Below, in pieces: positions 36,400 to 47,830 of a stretch of DNA of 64,000 nt. This DNA comes from Pogona vitticeps. Taxonomy: Eukaryota > Chordata > Lepidosauria > Squamata > Agamidae. The stretch is taken from assembly GCF_051106095.1 (NCBI RefSeq), contig NC_135783.1, forward strand, positions 306,467,322 to 306,531,321. The letters run 5' to 3'. Below the pieces are notes generated by a model, which made no database searches, had not been told where the DNA came from, and saw nothing but the letters and a program-made list of their open reading frames with translations. The stretch's first letter is position 1. Every line of letters begins with the position of its first letter. Made by a program: the position numbers and the translations under genes.

Positions 36400-38450
36400 G
36401 ATCAAAATCTTCCCTTCCATCTTTCTGCTTCTAAGAAAGAAAAAAGAAAGAAACACATTTTTTTCTCTCCAATAAGAAATTTGCTGCCCTTCTCAAGCTG
36501 CATTTCAGGCTTTAAATTAAAACAAAAAAAACTAGCAGGATACCAAGCATGGATTTCTCACATAATGTGCAGCTGGGCCCTTAGAAAATATAAACCCAGA
36601 AGCAGAATGGAGAGCAATAAAATTAGCAGTAAACGTAGTCTTTCTTGTGTCATGCTTTTTGCACGATGCCATATAAAACATTTTCGGTGGAATGGCTCTA
36701 AAGTAACAGCTATATATATGCTAATCGTTGAGGTCGCTAACAAACTGCATATGAGAATGTGTGTGCAGACCTCAAAAGAGAGAGAACGAGGGTTGCTGCT
36801 CGCATCTGGGAGTCATTTACTCATCCCAGTTCTGTGCATCTGAAAGTATTGCACAATAGACTTGCAGGGCCATGTTGATTCCTGGTGCAACCCTGTTGGC
36901 GTCCGTGGTGTTACACACAGGATGAATTTCCTACATGACATGTAAACCATTTTCTTCAAAGACCGAGGGAGGAAACAGCTTAATATGGTGGGTTCTTCTT
37001 TTCTTTGTTTTCTTAATACAGCTGGCAGCTGGTTCAGTGTGGAGTGCTTGCCAAAGGCAATTAAAGGAACAGACAAGAAGAAGGGACCAGAAGAGAGAAA
37101 GGTGGGAATTGCATGGTTTCCCACCCAAAGGGTGCTCTGAAATTGCTTATAAATGATCAAATTAAATCTTATGCATCCCTTTATACTTAAGAAAGCACAG
37201 GATAAGATTTTTTTTATCCTAGCACTTAGGATGAAGAAGGTCTGCTTTAAACTTTAAATCCCCTTGTCTTTAGTCACGAAAAGTGTACGTTATTCTCAAA
37301 ACTTATGCAACTGGCATTCTGTGACCATGCAGAGGTCTTCTTAAATAAGATATTGGTGGTTGTGGCTGGCGGCAAAGATGGGCACTTGTCTGGGTGAAAT
37401 TCCCTAGGTGTCCTGAATTTAAATCTGCAGTTCCTTTTAGTTCTATTAGAAGCTGCTGTGGATTGAACTGGGCAACACTGGGTTTGTGTGCACCTGCCCT
37501 AGAGAGTGAGCCATTGAACTATCTGCTGCAGCTTTAAAGTTAATTTAGTACCCCCAGACCCTGAATTGACACATGTCCCTTGGGCTTGCAGATGGACTGG
37601 GAAAAGTATAAGAGGACTTCCTATTCTAGTTAAGCTCTGTTTGAACAACAGGGTCCTCTGGATCAAGATGGCCTTTCATCCACTATCTACTTCTGACTTC
37701 TAATTTGTCTTTTGATTCTGTTTCCTGGTTAGTCCTTTGATCCTGACATCCTCTTTGGTTCTTACTATTGACATTATGCAGCTCTTCGTTCCCAGTTGTT
37801 CATGTACATTAGACTTCTGCCAACAGCCGACCTCTAGAAGTCCATTGTCTAGCACACCTTCCACTAAAGAAGGATGACTATGTTGGCATCTTTCAGACAA
37901 CTGTAAGGGATGGTGCTATCTATGAGTGTCAGCTGTTCTGGAGAGAGGTAATTTCTTTCTCTGTGTTTGGCAAAGGAATTGGCTATGCATTACATTGATT
38001 TCCTGCAGAGGCTGATCACAGCCCCTCAACCATTATGGGAGAAAAAGAGTTGCACTGTAAGAGGAAAATTGCACAATGTGCAAATGTCACTATGAAACAT
38101 ACAAAATGTCACAGGCTGCCTGAAGAATGGGGGCAAGTCCAAACTAGATGACGTAAACAATGTATGATTGGCTAACAGACATGTTTTTCAAAAAGTAATG
38201 CAAATGAGATTAATTTTATTCTCATTTTTAAGGCACAGTTGTATTTATTACCAGAAATCATCTAACAACAATGTTTTTTACCATATTGATGGTTATATAT
38301 GTATTATATGTCATCAAATTGGCATCATGTTGTAGCAGCTCTAATAGCAAGCTAACTAGGTCTGGGCTGGATAGTAAAAGTGTCACGTGGATACACAGTT
38401 GATTACAGAATTGTAATCTGTGAGGGGCAGGACCTGTTCTTGATCATCCC
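36400..38450. other. Unassigned single-copy-like DNA
   Basis: No transposon signature was found. The stretch 36480-36780 has dense ATTA/TAAT-type and ATATATATGC text with intact CG sites, as often seen in vertebrate conserved non-coding elements, but conservation cannot be tested here. Confidence 0.3.
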
Positions 38451-38454
38451 AAAG

Positions 38455-38710
38455 TCCAGGATATGTAATAATGGACACAAACTATAGGAAGCCAAATTTT
38501 TGCTGAATATCAGGAAAAAATGTAACTGTTAGGGCAGTATGACAATGGAACCAATTACCTCTGGAGGCAGTGAGTGCTCTGATATTGGAGGCATTCCAGA
38601 GCAAATTGGACAATCATCTGTCAGATCTTTGATTTGACTTCCTGCACTGAGCAGGAGGTTGGGCTCAATGGCCTTATAGGCTCCTCCCAACTCAATTATT
38701 CTATGATTCT
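38455..38710 (+). mobile_element. CR1 LINE 3' end
   Basis: The text matches the CR1 3' end in order: a block equivalent to 'CATCAGGAAAAACTTTCTGAC', a block equivalent to 'GGAGGCAGTGAGTGCTCC', CACTGAGCAGGAGGTTGGGC, and a final ATTCTATGATTCT terminus. CR1 LINEs end in ATTCTRTG octamers rather than poly-A. It is 5'-truncated and non-coding. Confidence 0.88.
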
Positions 38711-38761
38711 AATTGGGCCTTCAACATAACTGAAATATTTAAGAACTAGTTTTACACTAGT

Positions 38762-38848
38762 GTCTCCCCCACTATGATTTTTTACATTTGAATGGGGACT
38801 TGAACCTGAGCCTTAGTCCCATCACCATACTCACTATACCACAACAGG
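38762..38848 (-). repeat. tRNA-SINE head fragment
   Basis: On the minus strand TTGTGGTATAGTGAGTATGG is followed by CAGGTTCAAGTCCCCATTC. This gives A- and B-box-like motifs of the SINE family at 22279 and 32185. Only the head is kept. Confidence 0.6.
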
Positions 38849-40389
38849 TATTATTATTAAGTGTTGCTTTCCTCCTCTTCTGAAATCTCTGGAAGGGGTG
38901 ATCCTGCTGTCTGGCCTAACAAGTGAAAAACTCTTTTGACATAATAACAATCTTGGATGCACTAATACTGGGCATCAGTGGGAGCGGGCTTCACAACTAA
39001 GATGACTGTCCTTTGCCACTTACCTATTAGTAAAGTTCATTATCCCACCTCTAGCATTTGAGGCAAATCACTCTGTTCTTGTTTTGCTTGCTCTTATTCT
39101 TTGTGCTATTGATAGCTCTTTCTCTTTTCCTCTCATCTCTGACCCATGCAGCAGAGGCTCCGTATCTTTTCCTTTTTTTATTCCTCTGAGTGTAACTGCA
39201 GTTCATAACTGTAAATAAAGATACCTCTTTTCTTTCAAATGCTTCTAGAGTGATTTCTTATTATATAAAATGCTAGTCACTGTGAAAAGATGTGCAGTGC
39301 TGAGACATGGGCTATTCTCTCCCATTTCACTGCTGCTGTTTTTTTTAATTTAAATCCTCATACCCTGCTAACGATATAAGGGATAATTGTGATTTCCCAA
39401 CAAAATCATGGAACCAAAAGGGCCAAGAACCCCTGAGTCCCCAACACTATGCTGCAAGACAAACAATCCCCTAGCTACTATAAATCAATATATATCATAT
39501 AGACCACCGAGTTTGAGAAGCAAAGAGTAGGTGCCTTGTGAAGAATGTATTTGCAAGGGAAATCCAAGTATCTCATTAAACATAAGGGGACCAACTAGTA
39601 TTAAGCAGGAGAGGTGTGAATTTCTTAGTGTAGCTGGTAATACTGACCAATGGAAAATTTTTTAGCCCCAGATGTGATTGTCTGGGTAGATATAAACAAC
39701 CCCAGCTACTGATTGTTTTCTAAAGGAAAGAAAAGAAAATTCTCTGATTTTTTTTAAAAAGATGTTTGAGATACTGGCTTCTGATATCTGATTTCTAATT
39801 CAAATACTTTCTCCAAAAATCCAAATGCAGGTTGTAACAAGAAATCTGTCTATTATCAGTGAAATTTAATGCTGAAGATTTTAATTATCAGGAACTGACT
39901 AAGCTAGTGGGCTATAGAGAATAAGCCTTTCTAACTATTAGTCATTTCTAACACAGTTGGGAAGACAGATCCTTCAATCACATATTCCTGCTGTGGATAT
40001 CTTGGTGGAAATCTAAAAGATTGGTGGATGAGCTTTGCCTCCTCTCTTCACAGAAGGCAAAGTAGAATTCTGGGAAAGAGTGTGTTTGAATCTTAACTGT
40101 ATTTCACATAGGATACGTGAAATAGTGTCTCACTTTTCTACAAGCTTACAATCTGCAGATTGTAAACCTTGTCACATATAAGAAGCATGTCAGGAAAAAC
40201 GCAGAAGATATTTCAGGCAGGCAGGAAGACAACAGCTTGACCAGTTGTGCCTTCAACAAGCCAAAAGGCCATCAGGAAACTTTTGACTCCACCCAAATGC
40301 AACTAAGTTCACTGCCACCTAGTGACCACGGTGTATAATGACATTAACTGTCAATCTCCACTTCTGTTTGAGAGGGGAAAGATACATCA
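38849..40389. other. Unassigned DNA
   Basis: AT-rich, with no recognised exon, RNA gene or repeat family. Confidence 0.35.
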
Positions 40390-40826
40390 ACACCTTTGAA
40401 ATGTTTAGAATAATAGAAGGGCAGCATTAGAAAGGATCCTGAAGGTCTAACCTTCTGATCAAGCAAGAAATCCACAACTAAAGCATCCCTAACTAAATGG
40501 TCATTGAAGCTCTGTTTAAAAATCTCCACTGAAGGAGAGTTAATCACTTCTGAGTATCTGTTTGTTTGAGTTCTACAGTACTCTTTTGAACATCTTGTAA
40601 CAGCCCTTAACATATGTGAAGATGGTTATCAGAGAGTAAACAAGGTAAACATACGCAGCTCCCTCAGCTGTTCCTTACATGGGTTTGGTTTCAAAATGTT
40701 GTATCACCTTGCTTGGCCTTCTTTGGATATGTTCTAGCTTTTTCATGTCTTTCTTAAATTGCGGTACTAGAATGACATAGTATTTCAGGTGAGTTTTGAT
40801 GAAAGCAGAATAGACTGGTATTACTA
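40390..40826 (-). mobile_element. CR1 LINE 3' region (antisense)
   Basis: The plus strand reads the complement of CR1 text in order: a block near 40500-40560 (AAATCTCCACTGAAGGAGAG), GAAGATGGTTATCA near 40618, CAGCTCCCTCAGCTGTTCC, then TTTCTTAAATTGCGGTACTA and CAGGTGAGTTTTGATGAAAG. These follow the familiar 'loss of vigour' order of reptile CR1 copies. It runs straight into the (TTCC)n tract, which probably grew from the CR1 TTACTTCC text. Confidence 0.8.
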
Positions 40827-40920
40827 CTTCCTTCCTTCCTTCCTTCCTTCCTTCCTTCCTTCCTTCCTTCCTTCCTTCCTTCCTTCCTTCCTTCCTTCCT
40901 TCCTTCCTTCCTTCCTTCCT

Positions 40921-40995
<75 letters not shown>

Positions 40996-41002
40996 TACAT
41001 AG
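40827..41002. repeat. (TTCC)n followed by (TTTA)n microsatellite
   Basis: About 94 bp of pure TTCC units change directly into about 80 bp of TTTA units. The 118-codon frame spanning these and the next repeat (Pro/Ser/Phe then Leu/Phe then Asp then Asn runs) is an artefact. Confidence 0.97.
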
Positions 41003-41062
41003 CCTGCCTATCTGGTCATTGCGACCACTCTAGGCGGCATAGAGGTGACTTTCCTGATCTGG
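40985..41062 (-). repeat. LINE/SINE 3' tail feeding the (TTTA)n tract
   Basis: On the minus strand TAGAGTGGTCGCAATGACCA then GATAGGCAGGCTATG leads into TATAAATAAATA. It is the same tail as at 61530-61560 and 31410-31462. The (TTTA)n run is the expanded tail of this fragment. Confidence 0.55.
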
Positions 41063-41063
41063 A

Positions 41064-41086
41064 TGACGACGACGACGACGACGACG

Positions 41087-41124
<38 letters not shown>
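41064..41124. repeat. (GAC)n then (AAC)n microsatellite
   Basis: A short GAC run changes to an AAC run. The AAC part is the tail region of the antisense SINE that follows, since RTE-mobilised elements here end in AAC-type repeats. Confidence 0.9.
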
Positions 41125-41125
<1 letters not shown>

Positions 41126-41340
41126 TGACATCAAGTCAATTCTGACCTATGGCAACCCCTTCCAGGGTTTCCTAGATCCAGAGTCCTCAGAAGTAGTTTA
41201 CGATTTCCTTCTTCTGGGGTCATCCTGGGATTGTGCAGCTTGTCCAAAACTATACAAGCTGGGTGGTTTCCTGGGATGCACAGTGAGGAACCGAACTCCC
41301 AGTCTCCGACTCCACCGCTGCATACCCAACTCACTCCCAT
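41124..41340 (-). repeat. tRNA-derived SINE with RTE-type tail
   Basis: On the minus strand it starts GGAGTGAGTTGGGTATGCAG, has a B box (GGGAGTTCGGTTCC near 41287-41300), a body with GTTGCCATAGGTCAGAATTG, and a tail ACTTGATGTCATG followed by (TTG/AAC)n. It is the best-kept copy of the family at 520-716. Confidence 0.8.
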
Positions 41341-42655
41341 ATTTGGCCAGTTACACTTCTAGTGATGCAACCTAGTAATTGCATTTGGTAGCTTTAGGCC
41401 AAAATGCTACGTGCAAATAACATAACTATTGGAGGCAAATTGCCCCCATTGGAAACACCAGTATGCAGCTGGTAATGTCTATGCTGAGCTTAACTCTAGC
41501 AATTAATCTCTAAAAGCTACGCTGATTGTAATATGCTAGAGTAATTAGGTAAGAATATTTTGGCCACAATGTCCTTGCACACTTTTCAACATCTCAAAGT
41601 AGGAGATATTGAGGCATAGGTTTGGAGTGTGTGTTTTTGCCACTGTTTGTGCTTATACCTGAACACCCAGATAAAGTTTTGGTCTTGGCTGAATGGGTGT
41701 TTCATTCCCCCCCCCCGCCCTGTAAAGTATCTGGAGTCTGCCAATACCTTTCCTTCATCACCTTTAAACATGGCGATCCATGCCCTGAATTGTACCAGTT
41801 GCAGAAATCCCTGTAACACTTTTTATCTTAATTGTGTGAGGCAATATTTTCCTTTGGGATGGATCATTTCTAAATGATTCCGCACCCCAAGTTACAATGA
41901 CTGTTCTTATTTGTCTACCCCATTAGCAAGCTTGCTTGGCCACATCCTCTTGCTATCTGTAGTGTTTACCTTACAGGGCTTGGTTTCAAGAACTCAAAAG
42001 AGCAATCATTCCTTCTGAAAACTTTCTTGGCAATCTGTATATCTGTCTCTTGCTCAGTGTTTTCTTGAGGATAGTGAGTGCTAAAATTAATATAAAGAAA
42101 GTTGTAAGACATTCAAAGCGACTGGAATTTTGCCTCTGTAAACTGGGTGGCATTGTTGTTTACAAGTTTATCTGCTATGCCAAGGAAAACAAATATATTA
42201 TTCAGTTGTGCCACAACACTAGGGCAGCTAGTGTAAAGGATTTCATGCTATCTTTAACAATAGTTCCATGACAATCAAATGGAGCTGGTCTTTTGTTTCA
42301 TGCAGGTCAGCTGCTAAGGTGTATCAGGTAAGGGATTAAATGTTCCTTCTGTTGTGTTGATCCTGTGCTGCCAGAATGGCATGGTTGTCTGTTCTTTACC
42401 AGACAACCATATCACCTTGGCTCATTCACAGCATTTGGTCACAACTTTATGGATAAAATCCAGGATTTCTTTCTTCATAGAGTGTTGTACAACAATATGC
42501 TTTCCTTTGGTTATTAGCTTTCTAATGCATTTAGTTGTCAAGGAGTCACATTCAAATTCCTAGGAATTTCAACCACTCTCACCTGATGCCTGGTGCCTAG
42601 CAAGAAACACTGAGCATTTATTTATTTATTTTTGTTTTTTGTTTTATATTGCACT
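41341..42655. other. Unassigned DNA
   Basis: No recognised exon or element. Open frames near 41622-41877 overlap a C-rich run and have no domain content. Confidence 0.35.
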
Positions 42656-42725
42656 TAAGGAAGGAAGGAAGGAAGGAAGGAAGGAAGGAAGGAAGGAAGG
42701 AAGGAAGGAAGGAAGGAAGGAAGGA
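42656..42725. repeat. (GGAA)n microsatellite
   Basis: About 70 bp of pure GGAA/AAGG units, preceded by a short TTTA run near 42617. The proline/serine/leucine/phenylalanine frame on the minus strand is an artefact. Confidence 0.97.
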
Positions 42726-42954
42726 CATGCCTGCAGAGAATCATGGGAGGGTGGAGGGATTGACAAATAAAATATGTCAGTGTCTGAACCTTGCATAGAT
42801 TTCCTTGAATAACACAATGACAATTACACAGCCACACTCTCATGTGGGAGAATTTATCATTTGAGACTACTTAAACTGCTGGATTTGTATCTAATGAAAC
42901 CCTTTGGATGGTATGGTAGTTGAGAAGATATATATCCCCTTCTTGTAAAAAGAC

Positions 42955-43330
42955 TGGCATCTCCTAGGGTCAACAGGGCTTCTTGGGTTGTGCACCTTAT
43001 TTATGGAATACTCTCTTGTATGATATCAACAAAGTCAGACTACTGTTGGCTTTCTGGAAACTTCTCAGAACTAGGTTATTTCAGCTAAAGGTGACATTTA
43101 ATTGTCAGCTCTTTTGTTTATATATCGTGTACCTAGAGTATTCAGAGGCACTGTATCTTAGATCCAAATTAATTTTGGAATGCTATTGACATTTAATTTG
43201 GCTTGTTTTTATTTACTTCTTTGTTTTATTTGTTTACCCTAATGGCCAGGGCACTACTTTAGTTGGCTTGCAACACTGAAACATAAACATAAAATAAAAT
43301 TCAATAATAATTAAATTAAGACATCAAATA
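42955..43330 (+). pseudogene. L2/CR1-type LINE C-terminal fragment
   Basis: The frame 42983-43189 reads PYLWNTLLYDINKVRLLLAF then WKLLRTRLFQLK. It matches the 'PRLWNSLP..IR....LLAFRK.LKT.LF' C-terminal signature of CR1/L2-clade LINEs. The tail to about 43330 is AT-rich with AATAAAATAAAA-type text. Only the last part of the LINE survives. Confidence 0.65.
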
Positions 43331-44244
43331 AAAAGAAAACAAAAATTTATAATAATCATATCTATAAAACATAGCTGACACAAAAGATGGCGAGAAAACA
43401 GAGATAATTATTTTTAGGACAATGGGATATCAATAATGAAAAAACACCCAGATTCAACCAAATCCTATTGTTGTTTCTGTCACAAATGTCTGTGTGTCGT
43501 ACGGAGGATGTTGATCATCATATGTGTCTGAGAATTTCTGCCCACTTGGCAAAAGTTTCTTGACAGTTGTAGAAAGGAGTGGCAAAGCTGCTAAGGATGT
43601 CTTCCAAATGTCTTTGAACTGCATTTCCCATAATGTCTCACTCTTGGCTGCAAGGACTGGCCTAATGTAGGCTCTCAGTGCACAATGTCTGGAGGGTGTT
43701 ACTTACCATCCTTGTTTTAAAGGGAAGGACACAGAGCCTAACCAATGGCAGCAGTTGGACTTTTGTTTCCATTGTTAATTGCCACATCTCCCCTTCCTTC
43801 CCAAATTTTTGTTCAGATCATGGCTGGGAGAGAACGTTTAAGGGCAATGACAACAGTAGTTGTAATCTAACATTGCACTACCCATGTCTTAACTTAAATT
43901 CTTAAAAGTTTCCTCATGTGTTTGCAAACTGTGTGAGTAATGTTGCACAGAATAAAGTCCACTGTCTCTGAAGGTGGGGGCAAACCTGGAATGTTATTCA
44001 GGTTTCGGCTTTCAATAGAGTCCTATCTTGCTTTCTACCTCACCAGTTCCTCACCTTATTGCATTTACTTCAGATTGAATCAAGTTATCCAATTGATTGA
44101 GACACTTGGCATATCTTGTAAAGGTGCAGTGGGGCTAGTAAGCATGTTATCTTCCTTGATAAATACCTACATCTCTATTGGAACATTATGGGAAGTACAA
44201 GAAAAGAACCCTTTTCCCATATTTGTACAATTGCTGTTAAATAT

Positions 44245-44340
44245 ATTTTTTTAATAATATAAGTGGCCTTGGGTTCCTTTTAAGGAGAAAGGTGGGGTGA
44301 AAATATTTAAAATAAAATTAATAAAATAAAATAATAAAGA
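44245..44340 (+). repeat. L2/CR1-type LINE 3' tail
   Basis: The text ATAAGTGGCCTTGGGTTCC then AAGGAGAAAGGTGGGGTG followed by AAAATAAA units matches the structured tail at 26880-26935. Only the non-coding end is recognised. Confidence 0.55.
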
Positions 44341-45124
44341 AATATTGAATGTGAAGAAGTGAAGGGCAAGAGAGACACTAGATCTTTTTCATTCTAAATG
44401 TTCTCTGCATTGTACTTACTAGAAGCTGCACATTCAGTTCCTTTGCTATAGTGTTCTATTTTTGTATTCTTTCCAGTTAATGCCATTTAAAAGTGTGGTG
44501 CAGGAACAGATGCTGGCTACCCAAAATAAAAATTAGAAATAAAATTGCAGCTCTGTCTCAATGATGTTAACTTCCCTCGATAACACCCAAACGTGAACAT
44601 AACTGTGGAAGGTGAGGAAAATGATTGCCCGCTCTCTCTCTTTTGTTTGTTTACTTTGGTATTTCATGGCACTTCAGGCTTAGTCACTTACATTTTCCCA
44701 TGTTTTGCCTCCACACTTAGTCAGTTCCCTGTCTCACTTGTGTGGGTCATTCATGCAGCAACTGGGAAGAAAAAGAGAAAGACACACAGAAAAACATTTT
44801 TTAAAAAAATTGGAAAGCGTAACTGCAAAACTACAGAAATTATTGGCAGAGAGCAGAATCTGAAATGTCTTTTTCAGCACTGGCCCTCCTTCAAATATGC
44901 CGACATGCAGTGGAGTGCTGTGTGTGCATCACAAGGATCAATACGCACTTGCCACAAGGCTCGTTGGCTTTGCCAGTTCTGAGAATACTTATAATCTGTT
45001 TGATTTTTGTCACCCACTCCTTCTCAAACAGGTGACTGAACACTCCAGTTTAAGAAAAGTATCAGAACAGAAGATGTCCTGAAGAAAATGATCAAAATAA
45101 TACAGGTCTAGAAACAAAATACTG
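44341..45124. other. Unassigned DNA
   Basis: A 129-codon frame at 44593-44982 carries no recognised domain and is lysine/serine-rich in its second half. It is treated as chance. Confidence 0.35.
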
Positions 45125-45820
45125 TAAAAATTGGTTCAGAGCATTCAGCCTGGAGAAAAGGACAGGGAGAAGTGGAAGAATAGCTGCCATCTCATACTTG
45201 AAGAGGTGTCACATGGAAGATGGAGCAAACTTATTTTCCAGTGCTCTAGAACAGTGGTTTTCAATCTTGGGTAACCCAAGTGTTCTTGGACTGCTACTCC
45301 CAGAAACCCCAGCCAGCACAGCTGGTAGTGAAGGCTGCTGGGAATTGCACTCCAAGAATATCTGGGTTACCCAAGTTTGAGAACCACCGTTCTAGAAGGT
45401 AAGATCTGAGCTAATGGTTTCAAACTTCAAAAAAGGAAAATGACCTTTTGGTAGTGAAGTGAGATACCAATAATTCCCAGTATAGCTTGTTGGTTATCTG
45501 AGCTGTTCATTTGCACCTTTCCCCTCCCTCCCATTAAAAAAGTTATGTTGACACCCATTCATACAGAGTATTGTCCAGGCTGGAAGAAATGTCAAGGAAG
45601 CAAGTCAACTCCAACTAAACATTCAAAGTAACTTCCTGATAGGAAAAGCTGTTTGACAGTAAAGTGCATTACCTGGAAATCTGGTGGATTTTCTGTCACT
45701 GGAGGTTTTTTTTAACAGGTTGGATGGCTGTTAGAAATGCCAGGGAGGCATTAGCTATGAATCTTTTGCACTGGCAGATGCTTGAGGTTCCTTCCACCAC
45801 TACAGTTCTATGATTCTATG
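45125..45820 (+). mobile_element. CR1 LINE 3' region, interrupted
   Basis: CR1 text occurs in order: AGCCTGGAGAAAAGGACAGG, TACTTGAAGAGGTGTCACA, TGGAAGATGGAGCAAACTT, then after the MITE GCTAATGGTTTCAAACTTC, and later CCAACTAAACATTCAAAGTA, GGTTGGATGGCTGTTAGAAA and the CR1 terminus TTCTATGATTCTATGG. A hAT MITE sits at 45252-45389. A further 45465-45590 stretch does not match CR1 and is unassigned. Confidence 0.85.
45252..45389. mobile_element. hAT MITE nested in CR1 (138 bp)
   Basis: The left end CAGTGGTTTTCAATCTTGGG and the right end CAAGTTTGAGAACCACCG are inverted repeats. The flanking 8-mers CTCTAGAA and TTCTAGAA agree at 7 of 8 positions, as expected for a hAT 8-bp target duplication. The interrupted CR1 text continues cleanly on each side, which confirms insertion after CR1. 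The sister copy is at 13068-13204. Confidence 0.9.
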
Positions 45821-45954
45821 GATAAAATAAGGAATTCATGAACTGAACACCTTTGCAGGGTCCAGGTGATTACTCCGGTTCACAAAGATCACAAAGAAAC
45901 TGATGGGAAGAACCCAATCTCACATAAGCAGACTTTGGCCCATGCATTAGAAAG

Positions 45955-46192
45955 CAAAGCAAAGTGTGCTGCTTATATACCGCCCCATAGTGCTTCAAGC
46001 ACTCTCTGGCCAGTTTACAAGTTAATTATGCAGGCTACACATTGCCCCTCCCCCATCAAGCTGGGTACTCATTTTACTGACCTCAGAAGGATAGAAGGCT
46101 GAGTCAACCTTGAGCTGCTACCTGGGTTTGAACCCCCGGTCACAAGCACAGTTTTGGCTGCAGTACAGCAGTTTAACCACCTTGACACGATG
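45955..46192 (-). repeat. tRNA-derived lizard SINE (family of 31934)
   Basis: On the minus strand GGTTAAACTGCTGTACTGCA is followed by CAAAACTGTGCTTGTGACC, a B-box-like GGTTCAAACCC, GACTCAGCCTTCTATCCTT and AAAATGAGTACCCAGCTTG. It is the same order as 31934-32184, with moderate divergence. Confidence 0.75.
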
Positions 46193-46389
46193 AATTTCTC
46201 ATCTTCTGCTCTTTATCTGCATGTTGCACCCCCTACTCTTTAGAAATCTATTCTGAATGGTCACCGGTGCTCTGCAGATACATCTAAAAAGTTCAAAGGG
46301 GGCTCCTGGTGTGAGGGAGAAATGGGAATCTTGGTCAAAGCATCCATCCGTCTGGAACTGTGCCAGCAATACTGGGCTCGATGGATGAA

Positions 46390-46445
46390 TGCTTTCATCC
46401 ATTTAGCCCAAAACAGGTGCTTTCATCCATCTAGCCCAAAACAGG
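46390..46445. repeat. 28-bp tandem duplication
   Basis: Two adjacent units beginning TGCTTTCATCCAT and ending AGCCCAAAACAGG differ at one position. It is a small recent duplication inside unassigned repeat-like text. Confidence 0.85.
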
Positions 46446-47150
46446 AACAAGACCACTAAGTGGATCCTCTGATATCTGATGTGAAGATCAGAGCACTCCT
46501 TCTGGACACATTCTTGGTGGTCATCACCAGGGGATCCATAAGTTTGGATAGAAACCATCTCCCCTGCCTCTCTAAATGGGAGCCAGTCCTATATGCCAAA
46601 TTCATATAACTAACTGAAGCTATAACAAGAAAGGGGTACCCATAAAATTCTACAGAGACATGCAATTCTGACCCAACATTCTCCAGTTCACAGCCCTGCA
46701 CTCTGAGACCATGACTGAACCATTTGATTGAAGAAAAGAATGAGTGTGTGAAGTCCAGATGGGTGACTCAGCTGGAGAGTTTTAGGGAGGCTTTTAAATA
46801 TTTCCCAGGTGGTCCAGGCTGAAGATGTCTCACTTTCTCTTCACTTTGAGCTTACCTCCAGGGAGTCCCATTTCCCAGACGACTGAGATTATTTCTCATT
46901 CGCACATCAAGGTATGTGGATGCTGAAGTCTCTGTGACGCCACAGCGGTGGGTGCCAGGAGTCTTAGGCATCCTGAAAAACATGGTAGATGACATACCAC
47001 CATGCTTCCATTCGGCTAAGCCCAGTTCTCCCTGCCCAGCAAACCGGGTCCTCTGGTAATCTGGATCAGACCAGAGCCTATCTGAAGACTAGACAAATTA
47101 ATGTCAGATTTTACAAGCAACAGTAGCAGATAAAGCTAGTCTATAGGCTG
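46446..47150. other. Unassigned DNA
   Basis: Possibly part of an old repeat, but no family markers or domains were recognised. Confidence 0.3.
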
Positions 47151-47830
47151 TCTATTTATTTTTATTTGCCAACAGAAAGAAACTTTTATTGAATTCTAAG
47201 AAGTCAGAAAAGGGCTTTAAGGTTAATACAATAAAAAGAACCAGTGCAATAAATGTTGTATGCTCTATGCTCTGGCCCCTTTACACTCTCTTCTCTGGCC
47301 CCATTTACACAATGGTAGCTCAAGGTTATTTTTCAGTTTTGTTTCCTTGCTTATGAAGAAGGAGGCATACTTAGGAAGTGTAGCTTTTTCGAAGCCAGCC
47401 TCACATGACGCCATGTAAGATCTTGTACACATGGCCCATCCAAAGGCAAGGATACCACAAGAAAAACTCAAGAGTTGGCAATAACTTCAATGTCAACTTG
47501 TGAATCCCTCTCCCAGAGTTCCTCCCTATTCAGCCTCTTCCAGATCATCATATGAAGTTTGCAGATATCTTCCAAGGGCAAACCATAATATGAGTTTCCT
47601 CTTTATTACCCCAATGACAGACCACTGACTGTTCTATGAGATACAATTTATGTAACCTAGCGCTGAGCATATGACTCAGTCTCAGGCAGTACATAAGCAG
47701 TGCTTTGTGTATATGGGCCTTAATAGAGAGAATGCCAGCTTTGGCATGAAGCGTTGCAGCAGAAGTGTCCCAAGGAAATGGAAAAATTAAAAAGTGTTTC
47801 AGAAAAACACACACATACTTTGCACATGAG
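47150..47830 (-). pseudogene. LINE C-terminal fragment (non-BovB)
   Basis: The minus-strand frame 47814-47548 gives AKAGILSIKAHIHKALLMYC, similar in place and type to the 'ETGCIKIEAWI' block of the 27170 LINE. Later frames give NREELWERDSQVDIEVIANS and ASCEAGFEKATLPKYASFF. The end carries an AATAAAAGTTTC signal and an A-rich tail (the plus strand begins TATTTATTTTTATTTG). Together this suggests a 5'-truncated Jockey/I-type LINE. A retrocopy of an mRNA is the alternative because of the AATAAA signal. Confidence 0.4.

Noticed and set aside
40789-41145. 118-codon frame with Pro/Ser/Phe, Leu/Phe, Asp and Asn runs
   Set aside because: It is made entirely by adjacent TTCC, TTTA, GAC and AAC microsatellites.
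1922-42725. CRISPR-like arrays
   Set aside because: All regular repeats are uninterrupted microsatellites or minisatellites without unique spacers, in a vertebrate genome.
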